A program made the translations under genes and the position numbers. From Spirosoma profusum (GTDB lineage: Bacteria > Bacteroidota > Bacteroidia > Cytophagales > Spirosomataceae): a stretch of DNA of 64,000 nucleotides. The notes beneath the pieces were generated by a model. The model was given only the letters and a program-made list of their open reading frames with translations, was not told where the DNA came from and made no database searches. Positions within the stretch are counted from its first letter, which is position 1; each line of letters opens with the position of its first letter. The stretch lies in the NCBI RefSeq assembly GCF_014699005.1, contig NZ_JACWZY010000021.1:62001-126000 (forward strand). The letters are read 5' to 3'. This document shows, one piece after another, positions 8,876-17,675 of this stretch.

Positions 8876-9643
8876 GTGATCCCTCCAAAACCTCAGCTCC
8901 ATTCGGAGACCAATCCCCTGCATTCAGGTCCGACAATCATTGCATTTGCCACCCAAAAAGGTGGAATGGGAAAAACAACACTGTCCGTCCTAGTAGCTTC
9001 ATGGCTTCACTATCGGCGTGGAATTAAGGTTGCTCTTTTGGACGTCGATGGTTCTCAGCTGTCAGTTTACAATCAGCGACTGCGGGAATCTGAACAGATG
9101 GATGAGGACACCGCTGCTCGTCTGGACGAGCAGGACATTGAACCCTACCCAATTCTCTCCGGAAACCCCAGTGATGTGCCGTCACTCCTTAATCAACTAG
9201 CAGCGGACGTACAGCTGGTGCTGATCGATATGCCAGGTAACATTGATGTTGAAGGGTACGATACGGCCATCAGTAAACTGGACTACCTGTTAGTGCCCAT
9301 GGAAACCTCGGAATACTCGGTGACAACCGGCTTCAATTACCTGACGGCTATTAAGCAGATCAATCTGCTACCTACGGGGAGGTGCCGTGTAGTCTGGAAT
9401 AAATACAAGCCTTCCCGGGATGGCGAGTTAGCTGATCAATTGGAAGAGCGATTTGCCCAATACGGCTTTCAGGCGCTGAAAAGCCGTATACCTCAGCGGG
9501 ATTCCTACCAGGATGCTACCAACCGCTCAACCCTTTTTGCCATGCCCGTTGCTTACCTGCGCAATAGCGGGCTGAAGGACCTGTTCACTGAAATCGAAAC
9601 CCTACTTTCAAATCATCAAGCCAATGAGCCAGAACAAGCCTAA
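8876..9643 (+). CDS. parA: ParA-family partition ATPase
   Basis: A 255-residue ParA/MinD-type ATPase. The deviant Walker A motif KGGMGKTT is at about residues 29-36, followed by the A' motif LLDVDGSQLSVYNQRL. The Walker B-like VLIDMPGNID is near residue 115. It drives plasmid partition by binding DNA non-specifically in its ATP form. The start is GTG at 8876; no ATG lies before the Walker A. The last codons overlap the start of the next gene by 20 bp, the usual arrangement of a ParA with its partner in Bacteroidetes elements. Confidence 0.88.
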   Translation: MIPPKPQLHSETNPLHSGPTIIAFATQKGGMGKTTLSVLVASWLHYRRGIKVALLDVDGSQLSVYNQRLRESEQMDEDTAARLDEQDIEPYPILSGNPSDVPSLLNQLAADVQLVLIDMPGNIDVEGYDTAISKLDYLLVPMETSEYSVTTGFNYLTAIKQINLLPTGRCRVVWNKYKPSRDGELADQLEERFAQYGFQALKSRIPQRDSYQDATNRSTLFAMPVAYLRNSGLKDLFTEIETLLSNHQANEPEQA

Positions 9644-10106
9644 ACTCTCTGACATTACCCGGCAAAATAACACCGCCCGGGTCAGCAAATTTGCCAGCTC
9701 AATGATTCCGACACCTCCGATCCAAACCGAGGAGACAAAACCAGTTGATCAGGAGCCTGTTCAGCCAACGGCTGCAGTTATTACCCAGCCTGAAATAAAT
9801 AACACGGCACGAGCGGGGGCCGCCCAGCCTAGCGAGGATGTCCAATCGTTCAATATTCCGAATGAGCAGACACCAGTTGTCAAATCAACCCGCAAACGTA
9901 CAGCATCTCTTAGCCTGGACGATATACTTAGTCCTAAAGCGCCATATGATGAAACATTCAGTAAGATGACCCGAATTGCCGCAAAACATCATGATTTGCT
10001 TCGGGAGCTTTCTTTCAGGTACCGCAAGAATATGAATACCATTTTGTATAACCTGCTGGAGGTGCTTGATCAAACCTACCAGCGTGAAAAACAAAACAAT
10101 GTTTAG
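9624..10106 (+). CDS. DUF3408-like partition or transfer partner of ParA (TraB-type)
   Basis: A 160-residue protein. The first 90 residues are polar and rich in P, T and Q (disordered). The last 60 form a predicted helical DNA-binding-like domain (DETFSKMTRIAAKHHDLLRE, then FRYRKNMNTILYNLLEVLDQ) resembling the C-terminal part of DUF3408/TraB proteins that follow ParA/TraA genes in Bacteroidetes conjugative elements. The position overlapping parA suggests that it is the centromere-binding or adaptor partner. A family search would be needed to fix the assignment. Confidence 0.6.
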   Translation: MSQNKPKLSDITRQNNTARVSKFASSMIPTPPIQTEETKPVDQEPVQPTAAVITQPEINNTARAGAAQPSEDVQSFNIPNEQTPVVKSTRKRTASLSLDDILSPKAPYDETFSKMTRIAAKHHDLLRELSFRYRKNMNTILYNLLEVLDQTYQREKQNNV

Positions 10107-10599
10107 TCAATATTCCTGGTGGGACTTCGCCAAAGTGGTTGGGGTTACCTTGGTCGTTTATTACATCTACGTGCTATGGACCTATTACCGGGAAGACATC
10201 CGGGAATGGATCAGCAACCGAGGTAGTCAGCCACCTCAACCAGCTCCCATTGAAGAAGAGGAGGATAGTTCAGCCCTGTATTCAGTAAAGAGTTATGCCG
10301 GAGTTCCTTCGGAACAGACTCCACAACCTATCCCTGATGATAATAACCATACTGACTTAACGGGTTTGATTGCTAATCAGGAGCAGGCTTTCACCATCCC
10401 GCTTACCGGTGAAGTCCAACGACCGGCTGAACAATCCCTAACCCAGTTGCTGAGCGCCGGACAACGAATTCAAACTAACCAACAAGGTGTTTTGGTTGCT
10501 AACGACCCAACAGACAAGGATGCAGAACGACTGGCCACTGTGATCAATCAACAACAGGAACACCGGCAGGCATTTAAGGATATCTCCTTTACGCGTTAA
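10099..10599 (+). CDS. Single-pass membrane protein of the par/tra region
   Basis: A 166-residue protein counted from the ATG at 10099, which overlaps the end of the previous gene by 8 bp. The frame is open 11 codons further up, but the natural start is MFSQYSWW. One transmembrane helix (about residues 10-26, VVGVTLVVYYIYVLWTYY) is followed by a basic segment and a long polar domain rich in Q, P and E. Similar small membrane proteins occupy the TraC/TraD position in Bacteroidetes transfer regions. The function is unknown. The gene ends 56 bp before a strong terminator. Confidence 0.6.
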   Translation: MFSQYSWWDFAKVVGVTLVVYYIYVLWTYYREDIREWISNRGSQPPQPAPIEEEEDSSALYSVKSYAGVPSEQTPQPIPDDNNHTDLTGLIANQEQAFTIPLTGEVQRPAEQSLTQLLSAGQRIQTNQQGVLVANDPTDKDAERLATVINQQQEHRQAFKDISFTR

Positions 10600-10655
10600 T
10601 CCAAAATGTCAATGAACAGCCAGTGGCATTAACAGGGTGCTGCGTGAGTCACATG

Positions 10656-10685
10656 AGGCCAGACGAATACGTCTGGCCTTTTTTA
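10656..10685 (+). terminator. Strong Rho-independent terminator closing the parA operon
   Basis: A perfect 10-bp stem AGGCCAGACG (10656-10665) and CGTCTGGCCT (10670-10679) with an AATA loop is followed directly by a T tract. It cleanly separates the partition genes from the mating-pair-formation operon. Confidence 0.9.
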
Positions 10686-11013
10686 GTACCCAACATACCG
10701 AGCAAATGTTGTAATAAATTATATAACTATCAATAATATTTTATTCATTTTATGTAATTATATCATATTTTACTTTCTTTTTTCATCTTTAAAAGGCACA
10801 TTGGAGTTATATATTTGTTTACTCTACAAATGATTTCTACAATTATGAAGGAAATCTTAAATTATAAATAACTGTATTATAGGCCTTTATTAAAATTGTA
10901 AAAATTTTATTTATAATAAATTTGCTTAACACTTTACATATTATGTATTATTGAATCTTTAAAGTTTCATAATTTGAATATTAACTATTTTTATCTAACT
11001 AAATTTGTTCCTC
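10686..11013 (+). promoter_or_regulatory. AT-rich leader of the tra operon with a candidate promoter
   Basis: No gene in about 330 bases, which are strikingly AT-rich. A Bacteroidetes-type promoter can be proposed: TTG at 10896-10898 (-33) and TAAATTTG at 10917-10924 (-7 type TAnnTTTG), 18 bases apart. A second TATATTTG lies at 10810-10817 without a clear -33 box. The region is where the promoter of the ten-kilobase tra operon should be. Confidence 0.4.
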
Positions 11014-11337
11014 ATGTTTAAACGGACAAGATTTCTGGCTATGCAAGCCGCCCTGTTAGTGGACCTGTTGTTTATGACCACGCTGGCCAATTCTCAGGCC
11101 AGCGGTAATGGGGCTGCGGCCTTGAGTACGACTGCCACAACGATCCGTAGTTACGCTACGGCAGCCCAAACCATTATCCTAGCACTTGGGGTTGTAATCG
11201 GACTGATCGGCGCAGTGCGGGTGTACTCCAAGTTTCACAATGGGGATCCCGATACTCAGAAAGCGGTCATGAGTTGGTTTGGAGCCGCTTTATTTCTGGT
11301 AGCTGTCGGCACGATCCTAACGGCATTCTTCGGGTAA
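11014..11337 (+). CDS. traE: Conjugal transfer protein TraE (DUF4134)
   Basis: A 107-residue membrane protein of the DUF4134/TraE family, comparable to the small VirB2/VirB3-type components. It has a signal-like first helix (about 8-28, ending in NSQASG), then two transmembrane helices (about 48-68 and 85-105) separated by the family loop VYSKFHNGDPDTQKAVMSWFG. I chose ATG at 11014 rather than the TTG three codons earlier. It overlaps traF by one base (TAATG), so the two are translationally coupled. Confidence 0.85.
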   Translation: MFKRTRFLAMQAALLVDLLFMTTLANSQASGNGAAALSTTATTIRSYATAAQTIILALGVVIGLIGAVRVYSKFHNGDPDTQKAVMSWFGAALFLVAVGTILTAFFG

Positions 11338-11693
11338 TGCTGGAGATCAACAAAGGCATTGGCAAGCCCGTAGAATTCCGGGGCTTGAAGGGTACGTATT
11401 TGTACCTCTCCGTCGGAATAGTTATAAGCAGCCTCCTGCTAGCCCTGACGCTCTACGGGTTATTCGGCTTAAATACCTACTTGGCCACGCTCATTGTGAT
11501 AGGCAGTGCTTTGGGAGGCATCTGGTTCTGCATACGGCTTTCCGCAAAATACGGTGTATCGGGTCTGCTCAAACTGGAGGCAACCCGCAATCAACCCAAG
11601 GCTATCTTGATTTCATCTGCCAACCCATTTGCCCAGCTCCGTGAAACTAAACGCTCGAAGTCTTCAAACCGCATTGCCACTGCTGGCCGTTGA
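11337..11693 (+). CDS. traF: Conjugal transfer protein TraF (DUF4133, VirB3-like)
   Basis: A 118-residue inner-membrane protein. The N-terminal motif INKGIGKPVEFRGLKGTY is the hallmark of DUF4133/TraF. Two adjacent membrane helices follow (about 24-44 and 48-66), then a basic tail. The true start is the ATG at 11337, overlapping the traE stop. An upstream in-frame TTG/GTG extension inside traE is not needed. The C-terminus overlaps the start of traG by about 50 bp. Confidence 0.84.
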   Translation: MLEINKGIGKPVEFRGLKGTYLYLSVGIVISSLLLALTLYGLFGLNTYLATLIVIGSALGGIWFCIRLSAKYGVSGLLKLEATRNQPKAILISSANPFAQLRETKRSKSSNRIATAGR

Positions 11694-14142
11694 GAATAAT
11701 TGTCTGATCAACAAAATGGCCGATATCACTGTTGGGTTCCGGCTTCATTTGCCGGAAATCTTTACGCTCTCTGGAGAGGATTATCGTACGCTTCACAGTG
11801 CGCTGGTGAAAGCCATCAAGCTGATGCCCATTGGTACGCTGATTCATAAACAGGATTGGTTTACTGAGGAGCGTTACCAGCCGGATCTGGAGCAAGGGGA
11901 CGATAGTTTCCTCACCCAGGCTTTCCACCGGCATTTCGTCGAGCGGCCCTTCCTGAATCATCACTGCTACCTCTACATTTCCAAGCTGCCCAAGCATCGC
12001 CAGAAGCAGAAAAGTAATGGCCATAGTTTGACCCGGCGTCGGCTGGTACCTAGAGAGCAAATGACTGCGCGCGAACTACAGCCGTTCTTTGATGCCGTGT
12101 CGCAATTTGAGCGGATTCTGTTGGATGGTGGTATTACCGCTCAGCGACTGACCGATGAGGAATTGGTAAGTGGAAAAGGAGATAAAGGTATTGTGCCTAA
12201 TTATTTCCGTCTTCAGCCCGATGGACGTCGGAAAGTGATTCTGGAAGATTGGGACATTGATGGCCGGGTCCGAATTGGCTCCAAAGATGTGCTATGTTTT
12301 ACGCTCTCCGATGCCGAAACGCTTCCTCAGGTTGTGGATATAATGGCCAACTACGGGCCACTTTCTTCCGACGGTACCCAATTCGCGGTGGGCAATGTGC
12401 TGCCGGTTGGACTTATGCTCCCCTGCAACCATGTTTATAATCAGTACATCAGTCTGGATGATGCCCAGGCGGCTTTGCGTGAGTTTGAGCATAGCGCCCG
12501 GCACCTGAATTCGCTCTCGAAATTTTCATCCGAGAACGGAATTAACCGGGACTGGACAAGCCGGTATATTCAGGAGGCCATTCAGCATCAGCGCACGGTC
12601 TGCCGTGCACACTATAATGTGATGGTGTGGACCGAAAAACCAGAACAACTGGATTACCTGCGGGCCCGTACCTCCTCGGCCATTGCTCAGCTAGACTGTT
12701 TACCCAAGCAGAACACGATGGATGCAGCCAGGTTACTATGGGCAGGTATACCCGGCAATGCGGGGGATCTGCCCTTTGATGAGACGTTTTACACCTTCGT
12801 CGAGCAGGCTGTTTGTTTTTTCAATCTGGAGTCAGTGTATCAGTCTTCGCTGTCCCCATTTGGCATTCGGCTCTGTGATCGCCAGGGCAAACCGGTTTGG
12901 GTGGATCTGTCCGACGAACCCATGCAGAAAGGGTGGGTAACTAACCGCAATAAGTTTGTGATCGGGCCATCCGGATCGGGGAAATCCTTTTTCATGAATC
13001 ACCTGGTTCGCCAGTATTATGAGCAGAATACGCACATATTGCTGGTTGACGTCGGCCATTCCTACCGGGGTTTATGCGAACTGGTTCGTCGGAAAACGCG
13101 CGGGAAAGATGGTATCTATCTGACCTATGAAGAGGATAAACCCATTACGTTCAATCCCTTCTACGTCGAAGATGGCTCTTATTCAATTGATAAGATTACT
13201 TCCATCAATACACTCCTAAAAACGCTCTGGAAGAATGAAACCGAGAGTTTCTCCAGGACCGAGGAAGTGGCGCTATCAGATGCGGTGGAGGAGTTTATCA
13301 AACAGGTAAAGAAGGGTAGGGCAGAGGCTTCGTTTAACGGCTTCTATGAGTACTGTAACGATGAGCAGGGGTTTCGGGCCTTCCTCAGGGAAAAGAAGTA
13401 TACCGACAAGTATTTTGACATCGAGCAGTTCATCATCACCATGCAGCCTTTCTACAAGGGCGGTAAGTATGATTACCTGCTCAACTCAAATATGAAGGTG
13501 GACCTTTTGAATAAACGGTTCATTGTCTTCGAGCTGGATAACATCAAGGACCACCCGATTCTGTTTCCCATTGTGACGCTGATCATTATGGAAACCTTCG
13601 TGACCAAGATGCGCCGGCTGGATCTGGCTACCCGGAAAATGATGGTGATCGAAGAGGCCTGGAAAGCGATCGCGAAGGAATCGATGGCGGACTACATCAA
13701 GTACCTGTTCAAAACCGTCCGTAAACATTTTGGCGAGGCCCTGGTGGTAACGCAGGAGATTGATGATATCATCGGGAATACCATTGTCAAAGATGCTATT
13801 ATCAATAATTCGGATTGTAAAATACTGCTCGATCAATCGAAGTATCAACACCGGTTCGAAGAGGTTCGCCAGTTGCTGGGCCTTTCAGAGAAACAGAAGC
13901 AATTAATTCTTTCGGTCAATAAAGACAACGACGCCCGGCGCAAATACAAGGAGGTCTTTATTGCGTTGGGGGCCCGGGCCAAAGTATACGCTACAGAGGT
14001 AAGTCTGGAGGAGTATGCGGCCTATACAACCGAGTCTCCGGAGAAAGCGGAGGTCATTCGTCGAACAGCTCAGAATGGAGGAGATATCCAGGTCGCTATC
14101 GTTGATTTTGCGGATGCCAGGCGAAAGTCTGAATTAGCCTGA
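11641..14142 (+). CDS. traG: Conjugation ATPase TraG (VirB4 family)
   Basis: An 833-residue VirB4-type ATPase powering assembly of the secretion channel. The N-terminus has the Bacteroidetes TraG signature LPLLAVENNCLI...ADITVGFRLHLPEIF. Walker A GPSGSGKS is at about residues 442-449, and the Walker B region KMMVIEEAWKAIAKE is near 667-680, with VVTQEIDDI behind it. Start choice: GTG at 11641 gives MKLNARSLQT and matches the family N-terminus. TTG at 11629 and ATG at 11716 are alternatives. The gene overlaps traF by 53 bp in another frame. Confidence 0.92.
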   Translation: MKLNARSLQTALPLLAVENNCLINKMADITVGFRLHLPEIFTLSGEDYRTLHSALVKAIKLMPIGTLIHKQDWFTEERYQPDLEQGDDSFLTQAFHRHFVERPFLNHHCYLYISKLPKHRQKQKSNGHSLTRRRLVPREQMTARELQPFFDAVSQFERILLDGGITAQRLTDEELVSGKGDKGIVPNYFRLQPDGRRKVILEDWDIDGRVRIGSKDVLCFTLSDAETLPQVVDIMANYGPLSSDGTQFAVGNVLPVGLMLPCNHVYNQYISLDDAQAALREFEHSARHLNSLSKFSSENGINRDWTSRYIQEAIQHQRTVCRAHYNVMVWTEKPEQLDYLRARTSSAIAQLDCLPKQNTMDAARLLWAGIPGNAGDLPFDETFYTFVEQAVCFFNLESVYQSSLSPFGIRLCDRQGKPVWVDLSDEPMQKGWVTNRNKFVIGPSGSGKSFFMNHLVRQYYEQNTHILLVDVGHSYRGLCELVRRKTRGKDGIYLTYEEDKPITFNPFYVEDGSYSIDKITSINTLLKTLWKNETESFSRTEEVALSDAVEEFIKQVKKGRAEASFNGFYEYCNDEQGFRAFLREKKYTDKYFDIEQFIITMQPFYKGGKYDYLLNSNMKVDLLNKRFIVFELDNIKDHPILFPIVTLIIMETFVTKMRRLDLATRKMMVIEEAWKAIAKESMADYIKYLFKTVRKHFGEALVVTQEIDDIIGNTIVKDAIINNSDCKILLDQSKYQHRFEEVRQLLGLSEKQKQLILSVNKDNDARRKYKEVFIALGARAKVYATEVSLEEYAAYTTESPEKAEVIRRTAQNGGDIQVAIVDFADARRKSELA

Positions 14143-14254
14143 CGTTTTCGAGGCAAGCAAAAACAGACTGCAATCCAGCGACTTATAAGCCTTGTCGTTT
14201 TGCCAGTTAAGCAAACAAACACTCAAACAACACCAGCTGGAGCCTAAACAACAC

Positions 14255-14282
14255 GACCTGTCTACTCAATAGACACGAGGTC
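14255..14282 (+). promoter_or_regulatory. Stem-loop in the traG-traJ gap
   Basis: The 172-bp gap between traG and traJ contains no gene. It holds an interrupted hairpin: GACCT (14255-14259) with AGGTC (14278-14282) and, inside it, GTCTA with TAGAC around a CTCAA loop. It is followed by TTTAT and could attenuate transcription or stabilise the transcript. The traI gene normally found at this point in Bacteroidetes tra operons is absent. Confidence 0.35.
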
Positions 14283-14314
14283 TTTATCGGTTCATTTTTA
14301 TTCATCCTATCGGC

Positions 14315-15466
14315 ATGATTTTACTTCAGGCACCCGGTGGTACCTACGTGGACTATGACTTCTATCAAAAGTTTGGCTCCATCGAAGAGGCCATTAAAAC
14401 CGCTTTTACGGAGGTATTGGAAGGCATGGGCAACCTGGGAGACGTTGCTTCAGCCATTGCGGCCATTGGCGCGACCTTCTACATTGGCATGCGGATTCTG
14501 GGCCATTTCGCCCGGGCAGAATCCATCGATGTATTTCCCCTGCTGCGGCCCTTTGCCATTGGATTTCTGGTCCTAAACTTCACACTGGTTACCGACTTTA
14601 TTGGCGCCCTGATCAAGCCACTGGAAACAGTAACCCAGAATATGGTTGATGTGCAGACGACCCGCATTCAGCAGCTGGAGCAGATGCGTCAAGAAAAGAT
14701 TCAGGAGAAACTACGTCAGCTTGATGAGAAGATTGGAGAATTCAGTTCGTGGTCAATTGGCCAATACTTTCCGCTCCTAATTGAAAAGATGGGTATTTAC
14801 CTGGAAGAGGGATTTAATGAATTTCTGAAGAACCTGTTTTATGCCCTGTTCCTGGCCGCCCGGCTGGTGATCCTGACAACCCGTGCCTTTTTTCTAATTG
14901 TACTGACCATGGTAGGGCCGCTGGCCTTCGCACTGGCCATCTTTACCGGCTTTCAGGATTCACATCTGATGTGGATTGCCCGGTACGTGCAGATCTCCTT
15001 ATGGTTTCCCCTGGCCAACATCCTGGGTACCATTGTCACCTATCTGCAAGGCAAAGTCATCACACTCCAGTACCTGGAACTAACTAACAATGTACCGGAA
15101 GAAGCCCAGAGTGGGGAGCTGATCTATATCGTCTTCATGATCATCGCAACCCTGGCCTACTTCACGATCCCAACCATCTCCTCGTACATTATTTCTTCCT
15201 CGGGAGTAGGCAGCGCCTTGCAGCGCATGACTAATATGACCTCTGCAATGGTCATAGGCACTGTTATGCCTGCTACAGGTATGGTAGGAGCGTCGGCTGT
15301 TGCTGGGGGAAAAGGTGCTGCTAGGGGAGCAGGAGCCGTGGCCGGCTTAGGCTGGGAAGTAGCCGCGGGGGTGGGTCAGACGGCCGCTAATTATGCGCAG
15401 TATTACGGAACGGCGGCTAAACAGGAATTTCAGAACATGCGAAACATTACTAAAAGCTCCGATTAA
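14315..15466 (+). CDS. traJ: Conjugal transfer protein TraJ (VirB6/TrbL-like)
   Basis: A 383-residue polytopic inner-membrane channel component. Hydrophobic segments lie around residues 45-65, 75-100, 180-215, 220-240 and 265-290. Between the second and third is a charged coiled-coil stretch (QLEQMRQEKIQEKLRQLDEK). The MVGPLAFALAIFTGFQD segment is typical of TraJ/TrbL. The C-terminus is a glycine- and alanine-rich tail. It begins after a 172-bp gap and is followed 2 bp later by traK. Confidence 0.85.
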   Translation: MILLQAPGGTYVDYDFYQKFGSIEEAIKTAFTEVLEGMGNLGDVASAIAAIGATFYIGMRILGHFARAESIDVFPLLRPFAIGFLVLNFTLVTDFIGALIKPLETVTQNMVDVQTTRIQQLEQMRQEKIQEKLRQLDEKIGEFSSWSIGQYFPLLIEKMGIYLEEGFNEFLKNLFYALFLAARLVILTTRAFFLIVLTMVGPLAFALAIFTGFQDSHLMWIARYVQISLWFPLANILGTIVTYLQGKVITLQYLELTNNVPEEAQSGELIYIVFMIIATLAYFTIPTISSYIISSSGVGSALQRMTNMTSAMVIGTVMPATGMVGASAVAGGKGAARGAGAVAGLGWEVAAGVGQTAANYAQYYGTAAKQEFQNMRNITKSSD

Positions 15467-15468
15467 GT

Positions 15469-16113
15469 ATGGCCGCTCAAGATCAAACCTTTTTCAAATC
15501 GCTCCGAAACCTGGAGACCTCGTACCGTAACATTCGGATTCTGGCTTTTGTGAGCGTAGGCGCGTTCACGTTAATAGCCATAGGAAGCCTGGTTTTTGCC
15601 TATAGCGTGAAAACTGACTCGGAAAGTAGAATCTATGTGGTAGAGCAGGGAAAATCGCTGATAGCAGCATTACGCAACGATGTGCGGGAAAATAGGCCGG
15701 TGGAAGGGCGGGATCACATCCGACGGTTTCATGAGCTTTTCTTCACGCTCGACCCGGATTCCAAGGCCATCGAAGAGCACATTAAAGAAGCGCTTCCGTA
15801 TGCGGATGAAAGTGTGTCCAGACTCTATTTGGATACCAAAGAGAAAGGCTACTATAGCCAGTTGATTCAGGCTTCCGCTTCGCAGGAAATTCAGGTCGAC
15901 AGTATTCAGTTAGATCTGAATCAATACCCGTATCAGTTCAGAACCTTCGCCCGGCAACAGATCATCCGCCTGACCAACATCACCGTGCGAAAGCTGGTCA
16001 CCACGGGATACCTACGTAATGTGAGCCGCTCGGAGGTGAACCCGCACGGCTTTCTGATTGAGAAATTTGCGGTTCTGGATAACGCTGACCTGGAAGAACG
16101 CATACGACAATGA
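15469..16113 (+). CDS. traK: Conjugal transfer protein TraK (VirB8-like)
   Basis: A 214-residue protein with a short cytoplasmic N-terminus, one transmembrane helix (about 24-48) and a periplasmic domain. The pattern FKSLRNLETSYRNIR before the helix and the VEGRDHIRRFHELFFTLDPD segment after it are characteristic of Bacteroidetes TraK. VirB8-like proteins nucleate the assembly of the inner-membrane complex. Its stop overlaps the start of the next gene (ATGA). Confidence 0.88.
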   Translation: MAAQDQTFFKSLRNLETSYRNIRILAFVSVGAFTLIAIGSLVFAYSVKTDSESRIYVVEQGKSLIAALRNDVRENRPVEGRDHIRRFHELFFTLDPDSKAIEEHIKEALPYADESVSRLYLDTKEKGYYSQLIQASASQEIQVDSIQLDLNQYPYQFRTFARQQIIRLTNITVRKLVTTGYLRNVSRSEVNPHGFLIEKFAVLDNADLEERIRQ

Positions 16114-16418
16114 AAAGAGCCATTATGCTAATGAGTGGACTCGGCGACTTCCTGATGAGCCTGTCCGATCGGAATCGACTCCTGATGGTAGTGGGGGCAC
16201 TGGGGTTGCTGGGTGGAGGTAGCGTTTACAAATTAGCCGTTAGCCTTCGAAAGCTTCAGGAGCCCCTTCCAGTGGCCACGCCAGAGCAACTCATTGATCC
16301 GATGCGGCAACTGTTTCGCCAAACCTCTACTAAAGCCATACAATACGAACAGGCTCGAAGTCGTGAGCTCCAGCGCCTGGACAGTTTGGCCAAAAAGTAT
16401 TCAACGATTAAACCTTAG
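16110..16418 (+). CDS. traL: Small membrane protein, TraL-like (DUF3989)
   Basis: A 102-residue protein with one transmembrane helix (about residues 23-45, RLLMVVGALGLLGGGSVYKL) and a periplasmic helical tail with many charged residues. Size, topology and position between traK and traM match TraL (DUF3989) of CTn-type transfer operons. Sequence similarity is weak by eye, so the assignment rests mainly on synteny. It overlaps traK by 4 bp. Confidence 0.65.
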   Translation: MKRAIMLMSGLGDFLMSLSDRNRLLMVVGALGLLGGGSVYKLAVSLRKLQEPLPVATPEQLIDPMRQLFRQTSTKAIQYEQARSRELQRLDSLAKKYSTIKP

Positions 16419-16426
16419 GACTGATC

Positions 16427-17671
16427 ATGAACACCGTTTTAACTGCCCCTCATAGCGATGCGGCCTTTTATCGAAAACGGCAGGCCATGTTAATTTTTCC
16501 GCTTATCGTGCTGCCCTTTATAGCCGTTTTGTTCTGGCTGTTTGGGGGTGGGAGAGGGCGACACAACCAGGCCGATGAAGTGGCAGCTGGCCACGGGCGA
16601 TTTACGGGCTTCAATGCGATGGTACCCAATGCCAAGAACGGATCGATTAACGGCCGGGAGGTGGATGGACCGGGGTATGGTAAAGCCCCGATTGGGCAAA
16701 TGCTGTCCACTTTCACCAATACGCGTCAGGATTCGATTTCCAGGGTATTAAAAGCAATTCCGGTTGGCCATTCGGTTAATGCGAATCCAACTACGCATGC
16801 ATCGAGCCTGGCCAGTGTGCCGGTTATGAGTTCAACCCCTGCGCGTTTTGAAAGGCCCTCGAATGCTGCGGCTCTTGCCGCTACCCAGTCCACACCACGC
16901 ACTCCTGTAAAAGCGTATACTTACAACGCACCCGGTAGAAGATCCTATCAGACGACACCGGATGCTTCTCAGCCAGTAGAGCCGCATCCGGTTGAAAGCA
17001 GTCGACAACTTCCTGCTGCAACGAGGCGGGTTTCAACCGGCCAAGCATCAGCAGGGACTTCGGAAAGCAATCCTGCTTCGGTTCGGTTAACTGATAACTT
17101 AACTGCCAGCAGGCTATCGGAGCCCCTGGAACCTGAAAGTCCGTTTCTAACGGCACCAACTGGAGGCTCCCGGCCGCAACCAACTCAGGCGGTTCTCAGT
17201 GGAGGAAGTTATGGACAGAAGAAAGCCATTGCCTGGATGATCCCGGTTGTGGTTCATGAGGATCAGACCCTGCGGGATGGCCAGCAGGTGAAACTGCGGC
17301 TGTTAAAGGAAATAACGGCGGATGGGGTAACTATTCCCTCAAACACCATTCTATACGCCCTTTGTCAGCTCTCCGAAGATCGGCTGCGGTTAGCGGTCAG
17401 GAATCTGCAATTAGGCAACCAACTGATTCCACTGGATCTGGATGTATATGATACCGATGGTTCACCAGGCATTAATGCACCGGGCTTAAGTGGAAACAGT
17501 CAGATGGGTGGCCAGCTCCGTTCTTCTGTGGTGCAAGGGGTGCAGTTGCCTGGCATGGGGAGTCTGGGCAACACCGTTCTTAATTCCGCTCGTATGGGCG
17601 CCTCGAATGCTGTTCGTCAGACTACTATCCGACTACGGGCCGGCTATAATCTTTACTTAAAAGCGCAATAA
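16427..17671 (+). CDS. traM: Conjugal transfer protein TraM (VirB10-like)
   Basis: A 414-residue protein. One N-terminal transmembrane helix (about 22-41, MLIFPLIVLPFIAVLFWLFG) is followed by a long low-complexity periplasmic linker rich in S, T, P and A (residues 45-260). The conserved C-terminal TraM domain includes IPVVVHEDQTLRDGQQVKLR, DGVTIPSNTILYA and VYDTDGSPGINAPG. VirB10-like proteins span the periplasm and connect inner and outer membrane complexes. It starts 8 bp after traL and ends 4 bp before traN. Confidence 0.88.
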   Translation: MNTVLTAPHSDAAFYRKRQAMLIFPLIVLPFIAVLFWLFGGGRGRHNQADEVAAGHGRFTGFNAMVPNAKNGSINGREVDGPGYGKAPIGQMLSTFTNTRQDSISRVLKAIPVGHSVNANPTTHASSLASVPVMSSTPARFERPSNAAALAATQSTPRTPVKAYTYNAPGRRSYQTTPDASQPVEPHPVESSRQLPAATRRVSTGQASAGTSESNPASVRLTDNLTASRLSEPLEPESPFLTAPTGGSRPQPTQAVLSGGSYGQKKAIAWMIPVVVHEDQTLRDGQQVKLRLLKEITADGVTIPSNTILYALCQLSEDRLRLAVRNLQLGNQLIPLDLDVYDTDGSPGINAPGLSGNSQMGGQLRSSVVQGVQLPGMGSLGNTVLNSARMGASNAVRQTTIRLRAGYNLYLKAQ

Positions 17672-17675
17672 TCTC